Below are positions 17,131 to 26,355 of a stretch of DNA of 64,000 nucleotides, one piece after another. The first letter of the stretch is position 1, and each line of letters opens with the position of its first letter. The DNA lies in contig OX638380.1 of the NCBI GenBank assembly GCA_951813855.1, forward strand, positions 2,744,876-2,808,875, in the 5' to 3' direction. This DNA is from an uncultured Verrucomicrobiae bacterium. Lineage in GTDB: Bacteria; Verrucomicrobiota; Verrucomicrobiia; Limisphaerales; AAA164-E04. The position numbers and the translations under genes were made by a program. Below the pieces are notes generated by a model that was not told where the DNA came from, ran no database searches, and saw only the letters and a list, made by a program, of their open reading frames with translations.

Positions 17131-18492
17131 ATGAAGGAGTTACCCAAATTGTTGATCGTCGACGACGAGAAAACTCAGCGGGAAGGACTGAGGGCGACTT
17201 TGGAGGATCAGTACGACGTGTATTTGGCCGAAGACGTCGAAACGGCGATATCCCTGATGGAGGAGGAACCCTTCGACGTCTTGCTGACCGATTACAAGAT
17301 GCCCAAGAAAACCGGCATGGAGTTGATCGTCCGCGCCAAGAATCTTTCCCGGCCGCCGATTTGCATCATGATGACCGCTTACGGTTCGGAAGACATCGCC
17401 GTGGAGGCGATGAAGCACGGAGCCGACGACTATATCCCCAAGGGCGGATTGTTGCTCGAAGATCTGGAAAAGAAGATCTCGCGGGCATTGAAGATCCAGA
17501 CGCTCGAGGTGGAAAACGCGGATTTACGCCGCCGGATCGATCACAAATTCGGCATGGAAAGCATCATCGGCGAATCGCCGGCGATGCAGCAGGTGTTGAA
17601 AACGGTCAGTTTGGTGGCACCTTCTTCGGCGAACGTGTTGATTACCGGGGAGAGCGGCACGGGGAAGGAATTGATCGCCAAGGCCTTGCATCAACTAAGT
17701 TCGCGTTCGGCTAACGCGTTGGTTACCGTGCACTGCGCCGGATTGTCGACCACCTTGTTGGAGAGCGAACTGTTCGGCCACGAGAAGGGCGCCTACACCG
17801 GAGCTCACGAGCGTCGGATCGGGCGGTTCGAGCAGGCTCACGGCGGCACGATGTTTTTGGACGAAATCGGCGAAATCGACGGATCCACCCAAATCAAGCT
17901 GTTGCGCATCTTAGGCGAACGAACTTTCGAACGGGTCGGCTCGAATCGCACTCAAAAGGTGGACGTGCGATTGGTGGCAGCGACGAATCAGGATTTGAAG
18001 GCCTTGGTTGATCAAGGCGTTTTTCGAGAGGATTTGTATTATCGGCTCAAGGTGGTGGAGATCGCGTTGCCTCCCTTGCGGGAAAGGTCGGGGGACATCC
18101 TGGCGTTGGCGCAAAAGTTCCTGCAGGAGTTCGCCCGGCAAAACGGCAAACCCGTTCACGAGTTTTCGCCGCAAGCGTTGCAACGGCTGGTCGAGTTTTC
18201 CTGGCCGGGCAACGTGCGCGAATTGCGTGCGGCCGTGGAACGGGCGGTGGTGTTTTCGACCGGGAAACGGATTGCGCCGGACGATTTGCCCGAAGCCTTG
18301 TTGGGCTTGGACGCGCCGGACGAGCCGGCCGGCAAATCCGGGCAACCGCTGTCGATCCGGCAAAGCGAGAAACAAATCATCAAACAGGCGTTGAAAAAGG
18401 CGAAGGGCAATAAGACGAAGGCCGCTGAATTGCTGGAAATAAATCGACGAACCCTGCATCGCAAGATCGCAAAATGGTCGATAGAAGACTGA
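17131..18492 (+). CDS. Sigma-54-dependent response regulator (NtrC family)
   Basis: 453 residues: receiver, AAA+ and Fis-type DNA-binding domains. Receiver: acidic pair Asp11/Asp12, phosphoacceptor Asp54 in LLTDYKMPKKTG, Thr82 and Lys104. AAA+: Walker A GESGTGKE at 173-180, GAYTGA sigma-54 contact loop at 220-225 and Walker B FLDEIGEI. C-terminal helix-turn-helix in KTKAAELLEINRRTLHRKI. It therefore activates sigma-54 promoters when phosphorylated; its targets are unknown. The closest candidate kinase in the window is the PAS kinase ending at 8041. A membrane-protein gene starts 8 bases after its stop, so the two are likely co-transcribed from the promoter at 17014. Confidence 0.94.
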   Translation: MKELPKLLIVDDEKTQREGLRATLEDQYDVYLAEDVETAISLMEEEPFDVLLTDYKMPKKTGMELIVRAKNLSRPPICIMMTAYGSEDIAVEAMKHGADDYIPKGGLLLEDLEKKISRALKIQTLEVENADLRRRIDHKFGMESIIGESPAMQQVLKTVSLVAPSSANVLITGESGTGKELIAKALHQLSSRSANALVTVHCAGLSTTLLESELFGHEKGAYTGAHERRIGRFEQAHGGTMFLDEIGEIDGSTQIKLLRILGERTFERVGSNRTQKVDVRLVAATNQDLKALVDQGVFREDLYYRLKVVEIALPPLRERSGDILALAQKFLQEFARQNGKPVHEFSPQALQRLVEFSWPGNVRELRAAVERAVVFSTGKRIAPDDLPEALLGLDAPDEPAGKSGQPLSIRQSEKQIIKQALKKAKGNKTKAAELLEINRRTLHRKIAKWSIED

Positions 18493-18499
18493 GATCGAG

Positions 18500-20386
18500 A
18501 TGCAGATACTTCAAAACTTGATCCACTTGCTGGAAGAGAGCGAATGGCGCCGGAGCAAGGCCTATTTGGCCGGTGCTCTGCTGTTGGCGGGGTTGGTCAT
18601 CGTCTACAACGTTCGAGAGGCCAAGGGGTTCGTCGTGCCCGAGGCGATGGATCAGGCGCAGCTCGCCAGGAATCTGGCGGAAGGCAAGGGGTACGTTACC
18701 GAATTCGTTCGCCCGTTGAGTCTGAAACTGATCGGGGAAAAACGGCATCAGGAAATGTTGAAGGAGGCCGAGGGAACCGTACCACCGGAGGGCGAGGCCC
18801 CCGGTACGCCGTCCGTTTCAGACGGGGAGGACGAAACCGCGCAACCAGAGATATTGTGGTATGCCGGACTGGACGGGGCGGAACGAGATCATCCCGATTT
18901 GGCCAACGCTCCGGGGTGGTCGTTTTTTCTGTCGTTGGCCATGCGGGCGTTGCCGTTCGAATTCTCGATCGGGTCGGAATCCTTTAGCCGGTACCAACCG
19001 GAAGTTCTGATCGGGATGATCAATCAGGTTCTGTTTTTTCTGTCGGCGTTCGTGTTGTTTCTGATCGCCGGGCAATTGTTCGACCGGACGGTGGCCTGGT
19101 TCGCGACCGCGGTTTTTCTGGCCACGGATTTGTTGTGGCAATTTTGCTTTTCGGGACTGGCTACGCATTTGGTGATTCTGTTGGGGCTGTTATTGGTTTG
19201 GTGTCTGATGCGGTTGGAGAGAGGCCCCAAGGCGAGCGGGGAAATCCGGGACGGGAACGGGGCCAAGGGCGGACGAGGTTATTACGTCGGTTATTCGATT
19301 ATTTGCGGACTGTTGTTGGCCGGCTTGACATTGACCGAATATTCCCTGGGAGCGCTGCTCGTGCCGGTCACGTTGTTCCTGGCGTTTTGCCTTCCCGGGA
19401 GACGGACGATTTCGGTGGGCGTCGTATTGACGGTTTTCGTTTTGTGCGTATTGCCCTGGATGCTGCGCAATTACGGGTGGAGCGGCCATTTTCTGGGATT
19501 GGCGGGTTACGCCTGGTGGCAGGGTACGGATCTCTATCCGGGCAACAGCCTGGAATGCGTCCTCAAGGATCAGTTGGTGAGGGTGCCTCCGGGAATTTTA
19601 ACGAAGAAATTATTGGTTAATGCCGACGAGATTCTACAGAACGAGATTCTCCGGATGGGAGGCAGTTGGCTGAGTGCCTTCTTTCTGGTCGGTTTTTTGA
19701 TCGCCTTCAAGAATCGGAGCCTGAACCGGTTGCGTTGGTTTACTCTCGGGTCGTTGTTGTTGTTGATCGTCGTTCAGGCGCTGGGCCACACGCACGGGAG
19801 CGACCTCGACCCTCAGGTCAACGGCGGGAATCTTCTGGTCGTGCTGTTGCCTCTGGTTTATCTCTTCGGCGCTGGATTGTTGTATCAGTTGGTCGATCGC
19901 TGGCAGCTCGATTTTCTCGGCGCTTATTACTATGTCGGTTTTCTGGCGTTACTGTTGACCTGTTTGCCGATGATCTTTCGGCTGTTGCCTCCTCGGGAAT
20001 CGCCGCGCGCCTGGCCGCCTTATCACCCGCCCCTCATCGAGCGGATCGGCGAATGGTTCGAAGCCGACGATTTATTGATGAGCGACATGCCTTGGGCGGT
20101 CGGCTGGTATGCCGACCGCAGATGCCTGTGGTTGACCAGAAGCTTGGACCCGGAATTTTACGAAGTCTCAGATTACCACGAAACGATCAGGGGGTTGTAC
20201 TTGACCCAGCTGACTTCGGAGAAGAGGTTTATCTCGGACATTCTGGGAGGGGGCCCTTGGGGACGGCTTTACGCTGACGTGTTCTTGAATCAGGAAATGC
20301 CTGAGGGATTTCCGCTCAACAACGTCAACGAGGATTTCTTTCCGGACCAGTTGTTCATGACGGATTGGAAACGGTGGAGCCAATGA
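18500..20386 (+). CDS. Large multi-pass membrane protein, possible GT-C type glycosyltransferase
   Basis: 628 residues with a cytoplasmic N-terminus, a first hydrophobic segment (YLAGALLLAGLVIVY), a soluble loop of about 120 residues, then roughly nine or ten further membrane helices. Examples are MINQVLFFLSAFVLFLIAG, ATHLVILLGLLLVWCLM and LFLAFCLPGRR...VVLTVFVLCVLP. A soluble C-terminal tail follows. The first loop contains AMDQAQLARNLAEGKGY, which resembles the substrate-facing loop of PMT/ArnT-like (family 39) glycosyltransferases, but no catalytic Asp motif can be assigned with confidence. It starts 8 bases after the sigma-54 regulator. No function is claimed beyond membrane location. Confidence 0.55.
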   Translation: MQILQNLIHLLEESEWRRSKAYLAGALLLAGLVIVYNVREAKGFVVPEAMDQAQLARNLAEGKGYVTEFVRPLSLKLIGEKRHQEMLKEAEGTVPPEGEAPGTPSVSDGEDETAQPEILWYAGLDGAERDHPDLANAPGWSFFLSLAMRALPFEFSIGSESFSRYQPEVLIGMINQVLFFLSAFVLFLIAGQLFDRTVAWFATAVFLATDLLWQFCFSGLATHLVILLGLLLVWCLMRLERGPKASGEIRDGNGAKGGRGYYVGYSIICGLLLAGLTLTEYSLGALLVPVTLFLAFCLPGRRTISVGVVLTVFVLCVLPWMLRNYGWSGHFLGLAGYAWWQGTDLYPGNSLECVLKDQLVRVPPGILTKKLLVNADEILQNEILRMGGSWLSAFFLVGFLIAFKNRSLNRLRWFTLGSLLLLIVVQALGHTHGSDLDPQVNGGNLLVVLLPLVYLFGAGLLYQLVDRWQLDFLGAYYYVGFLALLLTCLPMIFRLLPPRESPRAWPPYHPPLIERIGEWFEADDLLMSDMPWAVGWYADRRCLWLTRSLDPEFYEVSDYHETIRGLYLTQLTSEKRFISDILGGGPWGRLYADVFLNQEMPEGFPLNNVNEDFFPDQLFMTDWKRWSQ

Positions 20387-20701
20387 ACCGGGAGCGTTTT
20401 CCGAAATTCCAGTGTGCGGGTCAGCCGGCACGATCCGGGAACGGACGGTAACGTTCTGCAAGCTGCTCTGGGCGTCTATTGGCGCAGTTAAGTAATACCA
20501 TCGGAATAATCTAACTCCTTGGCAGCGAAGTGTTTACGAGAGTTTTGGGATTGAATTAGGTAAAGTCGGATAAGGCGGTTTCTACTTGCCTCGGGGCGAA
20601 GGCAGGATGCGGTCGGCTCGGGACGGTCGGATGATTAATGCCAAGCACGACGGGGCGAGCAACGACTGTCGCGGAACAAAGAAAAACGAGAAAGAGTATC
20701 G
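20387..20701. other. Intergenic region at the left edge of the accessory block
   Basis: 315 bases with no recognised gene. It marks the change from backbone genes to the AlbA_2/defence block. A purine-rich AAAGAG about 7 bases before 20702 can serve as ribosome site for the next gene. Confidence 0.35.
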
Positions 20702-21952
20702 ATGACGAAGTCAGAATTGTTGGCACTAGTCGCAGCCGGCGAGAATTCCAGAGTCGAATTCGCACACGATCGCATGCGTCCCGAACAGTTGGGGAAAGAA
20801 ATCGCGGCGCTCGCCAATCTCGGGGGCGGACGGATATTGCTTGGAGTCAGCGGCGACGGAACGATCACCGGGACGACGCGGGACGATTGCGAACGCTGGT
20901 TGATGGAGGAAGTATTCGAACGAAAAGTTTATCCTGCGATCGTCCCGTCTTTCGAAGAGGTCCAATTGGACGGGCGGCATCAGGTTGTGGTCGTCACGAT
21001 CGGTCGCCAAACGGACAAGCCGTACACGGTGCGCCACGACGGCGCGGAAACTATCTGTTGCCGGGTCGGAAGTAGCTCACGTTTCGCCACTCGGGAGCAG
21101 CAATTCCGGTTGTTCGCGGACGGAGGCATACTCGAACCGGAGCGGTTGCCCGTAATAGGGAGCGCTCTCGATCGCCTGAACTTGGAACGGTTGACCGATT
21201 ATCTCCTGAGAATTGTCGGAGACAAGACACCTCCGAATTCCGAAGAGGCTTGGGTATCGCGATTATGCGACTTGGGTTTCATGATCCCGCGTGAGGATCA
21301 ATCGACGGTATGTACCGTCGCAGGATTAGTTCTGTTCGGGAATGCGCCGCAATGGCAGTTGCCTCAATCTGCCGTTCGCTGGATGGCATTTGACGATAAC
21401 GACAAAAACTTTCACGCGTTGGATGATCGAACGATCGGCGGACCGCTCGTCGCTCTTCGACGAACGGCCACAGACGGCCATAGCGGTTTGATCGAAAACG
21501 GCTTGATCGAAAATGTGTTGGCCGTCATGAGGCCGTTCGTATCGTATGACCCCGTTGAGGGGGACGGATCTCGGTGCCATGACCGTCATTGGTTCTATCC
21601 CTTGGCGGCGATAAGGGAGGCGATCATGAACGCGATCGTTCACCGTGATTGGACCCGTAACGAGGAAATCGAAATCGTCCAATATGCCGATCGATTGGAA
21701 ATACAGAGTCCGGGAACGCTGAGGGGTACGATGTCGCTCGAGGCGATGAAAGCCGGGAAACAGACGACGCGCAATTCGCTGATCGCCGGTGTTCTGCGTG
21801 ATTACGGCTACGTGGAATTGAAGGGTGAGGGGGTGCGTCAGAAGATCATCCCGTTGTTGCGGGATAACGGTACCGAACCGGATTTCGTTCTAACCGACGA
21901 TTATCTCAAGGTGATCATGCCTCGCAGTTCAGTGCTGCCGGCTCAAAATTGA
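20702..21952 (+). CDS. AlbA_2 DNA-binding / HATPase_c_4 ATP-binding protein
   Basis: 416 residues. The N-terminal AlbA_2 (Schlafen-type) domain runs from about residue 5 to 135: SRVEFAHDRMRPEQLGKEIAAL, NLGGGRILLGVSGDG and ICCRVGSSSRFATREQ. A C-terminal GHKL-like ATP-binding region carries AIREAIMNAIVHRDWTR and LEIQSPG. These proteins are often annotated as RecG-like helicase or transcriptional regulator and are frequent near defence and toxin-antitoxin genes; the molecular role is not settled. Start ATG at 20702 with AAAGAG upstream. It may regulate the downstream defence genes, but an 829-base gap separates them, so that link is inference. A decayed member of the same broad family lies at 8457-9616. 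Confidence 0.85.
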   Translation: MTKSELLALVAAGENSRVEFAHDRMRPEQLGKEIAALANLGGGRILLGVSGDGTITGTTRDDCERWLMEEVFERKVYPAIVPSFEEVQLDGRHQVVVVTIGRQTDKPYTVRHDGAETICCRVGSSSRFATREQQFRLFADGGILEPERLPVIGSALDRLNLERLTDYLLRIVGDKTPPNSEEAWVSRLCDLGFMIPREDQSTVCTVAGLVLFGNAPQWQLPQSAVRWMAFDDNDKNFHALDDRTIGGPLVALRRTATDGHSGLIENGLIENVLAVMRPFVSYDPVEGDGSRCHDRHWFYPLAAIREAIMNAIVHRDWTRNEEIEIVQYADRLEIQSPGTLRGTMSLEAMKAGKQTTRNSLIAGVLRDYGYVELKGEGVRQKIIPLLRDNGTEPDFVLTDDYLKVIMPRSSVLPAQN

Positions 21953-22781
21953 CGCTGGGCGGTCGGGAGCCTCGATCGACTGGCCGAACGTCGTATCCCA
22001 AACGAAACTTCAGGGTTTTCCGATTCGTTTGTCTAACGGGAGTCGGCGCCGTTTCGAAGTTTTCCGTCAGATGCCAGGAAATAAAACGAGTCGTGGGGAG
22101 CGGTGAGGATCAAGTTGAACTTCGTTGCCGCTTGAATCCAAGAGTTCGAGGTCATGGGTTCGTTCGGAACTTTGCGCGGGTGGAATTTCCGCAACGGCGA
22201 TCGAGGAACCAATGTGCCAGGACCGGCAGAACTCGATTGAGCTAAGGCGTCGATTTGTCGGCAAATTTGGGGACGGTTGCCCAAGTCGAGAGTCGGTCGA
22301 GGCTTCCAGTTATGGCCACGAAAGGAAACCAAGGAGGTCCACGACAGCAGGATAAGTCGGCAATCTGGGAAGGCGAATCGACGGTTCGGCACTTCGAGAT
22401 TTACCGGTGCCACTCTGGCCGGGCGGTCATCCCGACGCACTACGGAATTTGAACGGTCGACAGGCATTTCTGATTCGAGAGTCGTCGGGATTATTCAGGG
22501 ACCCGTTCCGTTCGGTGGTTCATCGAAACGAGTGCTCGCACTGGAACCCGCCGATGTGGTAGGGTTCATTCGTTCACGGGATTTGATCGGTGTCCGGCCA
22601 GGTACGGTTCAGGGGACGAGTTTCGAGAACGACAGAATTCACCGTTTCCGATAGTCGCCGTTTTCTATTCGTTGCCAATGCGTTGGTCCATTCGCGCTGC
22701 TGGATAGGACGTTCCGAACCGCCGAGTTCGATCAAAAACTTCTTCGACGTCGGATCGTTTCGAATAAATCTGGGAATAGTC
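21953..22781. other. Long intergenic region before the defence helicase
   Basis: 829 bases. Several reading frames are open but none shows a recognisable family, and the in-frame upstream extension of the helicase (from 22590) is not helicase-like. It may contain the promoter of the helicase-ATPase operon or remnants of a lost gene; no repeat or RNA was recognised. Confidence 0.35.
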
Positions 22782-25700
22782 ATGCGGTTGGAAGATCTGA
22801 AACCGACTTGCCAAGTGGAGGGGGTGCATCCCGACGGTATCGTTACGGTCGTCAGCGTGGAGTGGCATGGATCGGAGGCGGTCAATTTGACCTACAAGAC
22901 CACTGTCGGCGAAGTTTCGGATACGCTGCTTTACCGTACTGACGAAGATCGACTGAAGATTCTCGCCAAAACACGGACATGGCAATTCGACGGCGACGGC
23001 GCTCTCTATCGACTGGCTTCCGAAGCGCAACGGATTCGCTTGGCGCATCTTTTCGATCCTTTGTTGGCGATACATACCTCGGAGGTGGATCCGTTGCCGC
23101 ATCAGATCACGGCAGTTTACCAAGACATGCTGCCTCGGCAACCTTTGCGGTTTCTGCTGGCCGATGATCCGGGAGCCGGCAAGACCATAATGGCAGGGTT
23201 ACTCATCAAGGAATTGATCGCCCGGGGCGATTTGGAACGATGCCTGATCGTTTGTCCTGGCAGTCTCGCCGTTCAGTGGCAGGACGAATTGAATCGGCGT
23301 TTTCACCTTCATTTCGAGATTCTAACCAGGGAAAAGCTCGAAACCTCGGCAGACGACAATTGGTTTTTGAAAGTCCATCGGGTGATCGCCAGCGTAGATA
23401 AATTGTCACGCGACGAGCAGGTGCAGCGAAAACTAAAGGCGTCCGACGCGGAATGGGATTTGGTGATTTGCGACGAAGCGCACAAATTATCGGCCACGTT
23501 TTCCGGTAACGATATCAAGTATACCAAGCGTTATCGATTGGCGCAGTTGCTATCCGATTTGACTCGCCATTTTCTGTTGTTGACCGCTACGCCGCACAAC
23601 GGAAAGGAGGAAGATTTTCAACTGTTTCTCGCCTTGTTGGATCGGGATCGGTTCGAAGGACGGTTTCGCGACGGTGTTCATGCAACCGAGGTTTCGGATC
23701 TGATGCGACGCATGGTTAAGGAACGGCTATTGAAATTCGACGGCAAGCCGCTGTTTCCGGAACGGAAGGCGAACACCGTGCCCTATAATCTGTCGACCGA
23801 GGAGGCTCATCTCTACCAAGCGGTTACCAACTACGTGCGAGAAGAGTACAACCGGGCGGCAAAATTGGATAACGCCAAGAAAACCACCGTCGGCTTCGCG
23901 CTGACCGTGCTGCAGCGGCGACTGGCGTCATCGCCCGCGGCGATCCATCAGTCGCTGCAGCGGCGGCGGATAAGACTGGAAGATCAGTTGCAAGAGCTGG
24001 AGGACGAGCAAAGAGATCGATCGAGGTCCGGTTTGTTTAGGTACTTTGCGCCGGAACTGGACCCCGAAGAACTGGACGATTTGGACGATACCCCGGAAGA
24101 AGAAGTCGAGGAAACCGAGGCTCGCGTGCTTAACAAGGCGACCGCCGCCCGGTCCATCGACGAACTAAAGCAGGAAATCGTTACCCTGTCGCAGCTGGAA
24201 GAATTGGCATTTAGCGTGCGGCAATCCGGCCAAGACACCAAGTGGCAAGCGCTGGCGGAATTATTGGAGACGGGATTCAAAAGTATCGATCGTCAGGACG
24301 AGAGTCTGGGGTCGATCGGTTTTTTTCGTCAGAAGTTAGTCGTCTTTACTGAGCATCGCGACACCTTGAGTTACCTGGAGAAACGGATTTCGACTTTGCT
24401 GGGCCGGGAAGACGCCGTAGTCGTCATACACGGGGGGATGAAGCGCGAGGCGCGATTGGCCGCGCAGGAATCCTTTCGGCACGACCCGAAATCCCAATTG
24501 CTGTTGGCCACCGACGCGGCAGGCGAAGGAATCAATCTGCAGTGCGCCCATTTAATGGTCAATTACGACCTGCCCTGGAATCCTAATCGCTTGGAACAGC
24601 GGTTTGGCCGGATACATCGAATCGGTCAGACGGAAGTCTGTCACCTTTGGAATTTGGTTGCCCACGATACGCGCGAGGGCGATGTCTATCGACGATTGCT
24701 CGAGAAGCTGGAACAGGCCCGGCTCGCGTTGGGCGGTCAGGTATTCGACGTGCTCGGGAAGTTGGAGTTCGGGGGACGCCCGTTGAGGGAATTGCTTCTC
24801 CAGGCCGTGCTTTACGGCGAAAAGCCTGACGTAAAAGCTAGACTCGATACCGTCGTTGATCAGGTTCTCGATCAGAATGCCCTACGGGAATTGATCGAGG
24901 AGGGACAGTTGGTCAAGAACGTGATGGATTTGACCAGCATCCAGTCCGTGCGTCAGGAAATGGAACGGGCCGAAGCACGCAAGTTGCAGCCTCATTATAT
25001 CGAGTCATTTTTTCGGGAAGCGTTTCAGCGTCTCAGCGGAGACATTCGTCGCCGCGAACCACAGCGATTCGAGATTCCTCATGTGCCCTCAAGACTTCGG
25101 AATCGCGGTCTCGGTTTCGATGGCCCGATACTGCCGCGTTACGAGCGTGTCGTGTTCGAGAAGAAACTCGTTATCGTTCCGGGCAGACCGTTAGCAGCCT
25201 TCGTTTGTCCGGGCCATCCGTTACTCGATTCGGTTATCGATCTGACCTTGGAGGATTACCGTGATCTGCTAAGACGAGGTGCCGTTCTGGTTGACGAACG
25301 CGATCAGGGGACCGAGCCTCGGGTGCTTTTTTCCGTCGAACACGCGCTTCGGGACGCAACTAAGACTCGTGCGGGTGAATTGCGAGTGATTTCGGTTCGG
25401 ATGCTTTATGTCGAAATGAGCGCTGACGGGAACAACCGTTGCTTGCACTATGCGCCTTACCTTGATTATCAACCGTTGGGGGAGGACGAGCCGTCTGTCG
25501 AAGAAATTCTGAAACAGGAAGAATGTCGTTGGATCGACGGCGATTTGGAAAGCAAGGCGCAAACTTTTGCCATTACCGATGCCGTTCCAGCACATCTTGA
25601 AGAGATCCGGAGAGAGAGAACCGAGCTCGTAAGTAAAACCAAGAAAGCGGTGAAGGAACGGTTGTCGAAAGAGATTTCCTACTGGGATAGCTTTACGGAG

Positions 25701-26312
25701 CGACTTAAACTCAAGGAGTCGACCGACGAATCCACTTCCGGGATCAGTTCTGTCGAAGCGCGTCGACGGGCGAATACCTTGCACGGGCGGCTCGACAAAC
25801 GGATGAAGGAGTTGGAACGCGAGTCGTTGATCGGTTCGGCTCCGCCGAACGTGCTAGGAGGCTTGCTGGTCGTGCCTCGAGGCCTGATCGATCGGATGAC
25901 CGGATGCCCTTCGGTGACCATGGGGCAGACGGTAAATACCCAAGCTTCGGCGGAGCGAGCGCGAGCCGTTGTGATGGAAACTGAACGAAACCTTGGTTTT
26001 TTGCCGACCGACCGCGAAACGGAAAAGCTGGGCTACGATATCGAGAGCAAAGACCCTCTTTCCGGCAAGCTTCGTTTCATCGAGGTCAAGGGCCGCTTCA
26101 AAGACGCGGAGACGATAACGGTCACCCGCAACGAAATTCTCTTTTCGTTGAACAAGCCGGATGACTATATCTTGGCCATCGTTCTGTTTGCGGACGATGG
26201 CGAATGGGTGTCCTATCTTCGCCGTCCGTTCCGAAGCGAACCGGATTTCAACGTTACGAGCGTCAACTACAAGCTCAAAAACTTGCTCGACAAGGCGGAA
26301 GATCCGAGTTAG
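22782..26312 (+). CDS. SNF2/RapA-type helicase with C-terminal DUF3883 domain
   Basis: 1176 residues from the ATG at 22782. SWI2/SNF2 motor: Walker A LLADDPGAGKTIMAGLL near 127, Walker B DEAH box VICDEAHKLSA near 229, LLTATPHNGKEED. The C-terminal helicase lobe has LATDAAGEGINLQ, PWNPNRLEQRFGRIHRIGQTE near 610. The last about 100 residues form a DUF3883 domain with GYDIESKDP and RFIEVKGR, which recalls a PD-(D/E)xK-like nuclease core (Asp...Glu-x-Lys). A related helicase (DrmD) belongs to class 1 DISARM, but DrmA, DrmB and DrmC are not in the window. A DUF499 ATPase starts 43 bases downstream, suggesting one operon. Inferred role: translocation on, and possibly degradation of, foreign DNA. 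Confidence 0.88.
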   Translation: MRLEDLKPTCQVEGVHPDGIVTVVSVEWHGSEAVNLTYKTTVGEVSDTLLYRTDEDRLKILAKTRTWQFDGDGALYRLASEAQRIRLAHLFDPLLAIHTSEVDPLPHQITAVYQDMLPRQPLRFLLADDPGAGKTIMAGLLIKELIARGDLERCLIVCPGSLAVQWQDELNRRFHLHFEILTREKLETSADDNWFLKVHRVIASVDKLSRDEQVQRKLKASDAEWDLVICDEAHKLSATFSGNDIKYTKRYRLAQLLSDLTRHFLLLTATPHNGKEEDFQLFLALLDRDRFEGRFRDGVHATEVSDLMRRMVKERLLKFDGKPLFPERKANTVPYNLSTEEAHLYQAVTNYVREEYNRAAKLDNAKKTTVGFALTVLQRRLASSPAAIHQSLQRRRIRLEDQLQELEDEQRDRSRSGLFRYFAPELDPEELDDLDDTPEEEVEETEARVLNKATAARSIDELKQEIVTLSQLEELAFSVRQSGQDTKWQALAELLETGFKSIDRQDESLGSIGFFRQKLVVFTEHRDTLSYLEKRISTLLGREDAVVVIHGGMKREARLAAQESFRHDPKSQLLLATDAAGEGINLQCAHLMVNYDLPWNPNRLEQRFGRIHRIGQTEVCHLWNLVAHDTREGDVYRRLLEKLEQARLALGGQVFDVLGKLEFGGRPLRELLLQAVLYGEKPDVKARLDTVVDQVLDQNALRELIEEGQLVKNVMDLTSIQSVRQEMERAEARKLQPHYIESFFREAFQRLSGDIRRREPQRFEIPHVPSRLRNRGLGFDGPILPRYERVVFEKKLVIVPGRPLAAFVCPGHPLLDSVIDLTLEDYRDLLRRGAVLVDERDQGTEPRVLFSVEHALRDATKTRAGELRVISVRMLYVEMSADGNNRCLHYAPYLDYQPLGEDEPSVEEILKQEECRWIDGDLESKAQTFAITDAVPAHLEEIRRERTELVSKTKKAVKERLSKEISYWDSFTERLKLKESTDESTSGISSVEARRRANTLHGRLDKRMKELERESLIGSAPPNVLGGLLVVPRGLIDRMTGCPSVTMGQTVNTQASAERARAVVMETERNLGFLPTDRETEKLGYDIESKDPLSGKLRFIEVKGRFKDAETITVTRNEILFSLNKPDDYILAIVLFADDGEWVSYLRRPFRSEPDFNVTSVNYKLKNLLDKAEDPS

Positions 26313-26355
26313 GATCGGGATTCAAGCATGAAACGCCTATCGGTACAGCGGTCCC

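Noticed and set aside
22067..22654. Overlapping frames of 65-125 residues before the helicase
   Set aside because: Both strands are open with low-complexity translations; no ribosome site or homology seen.
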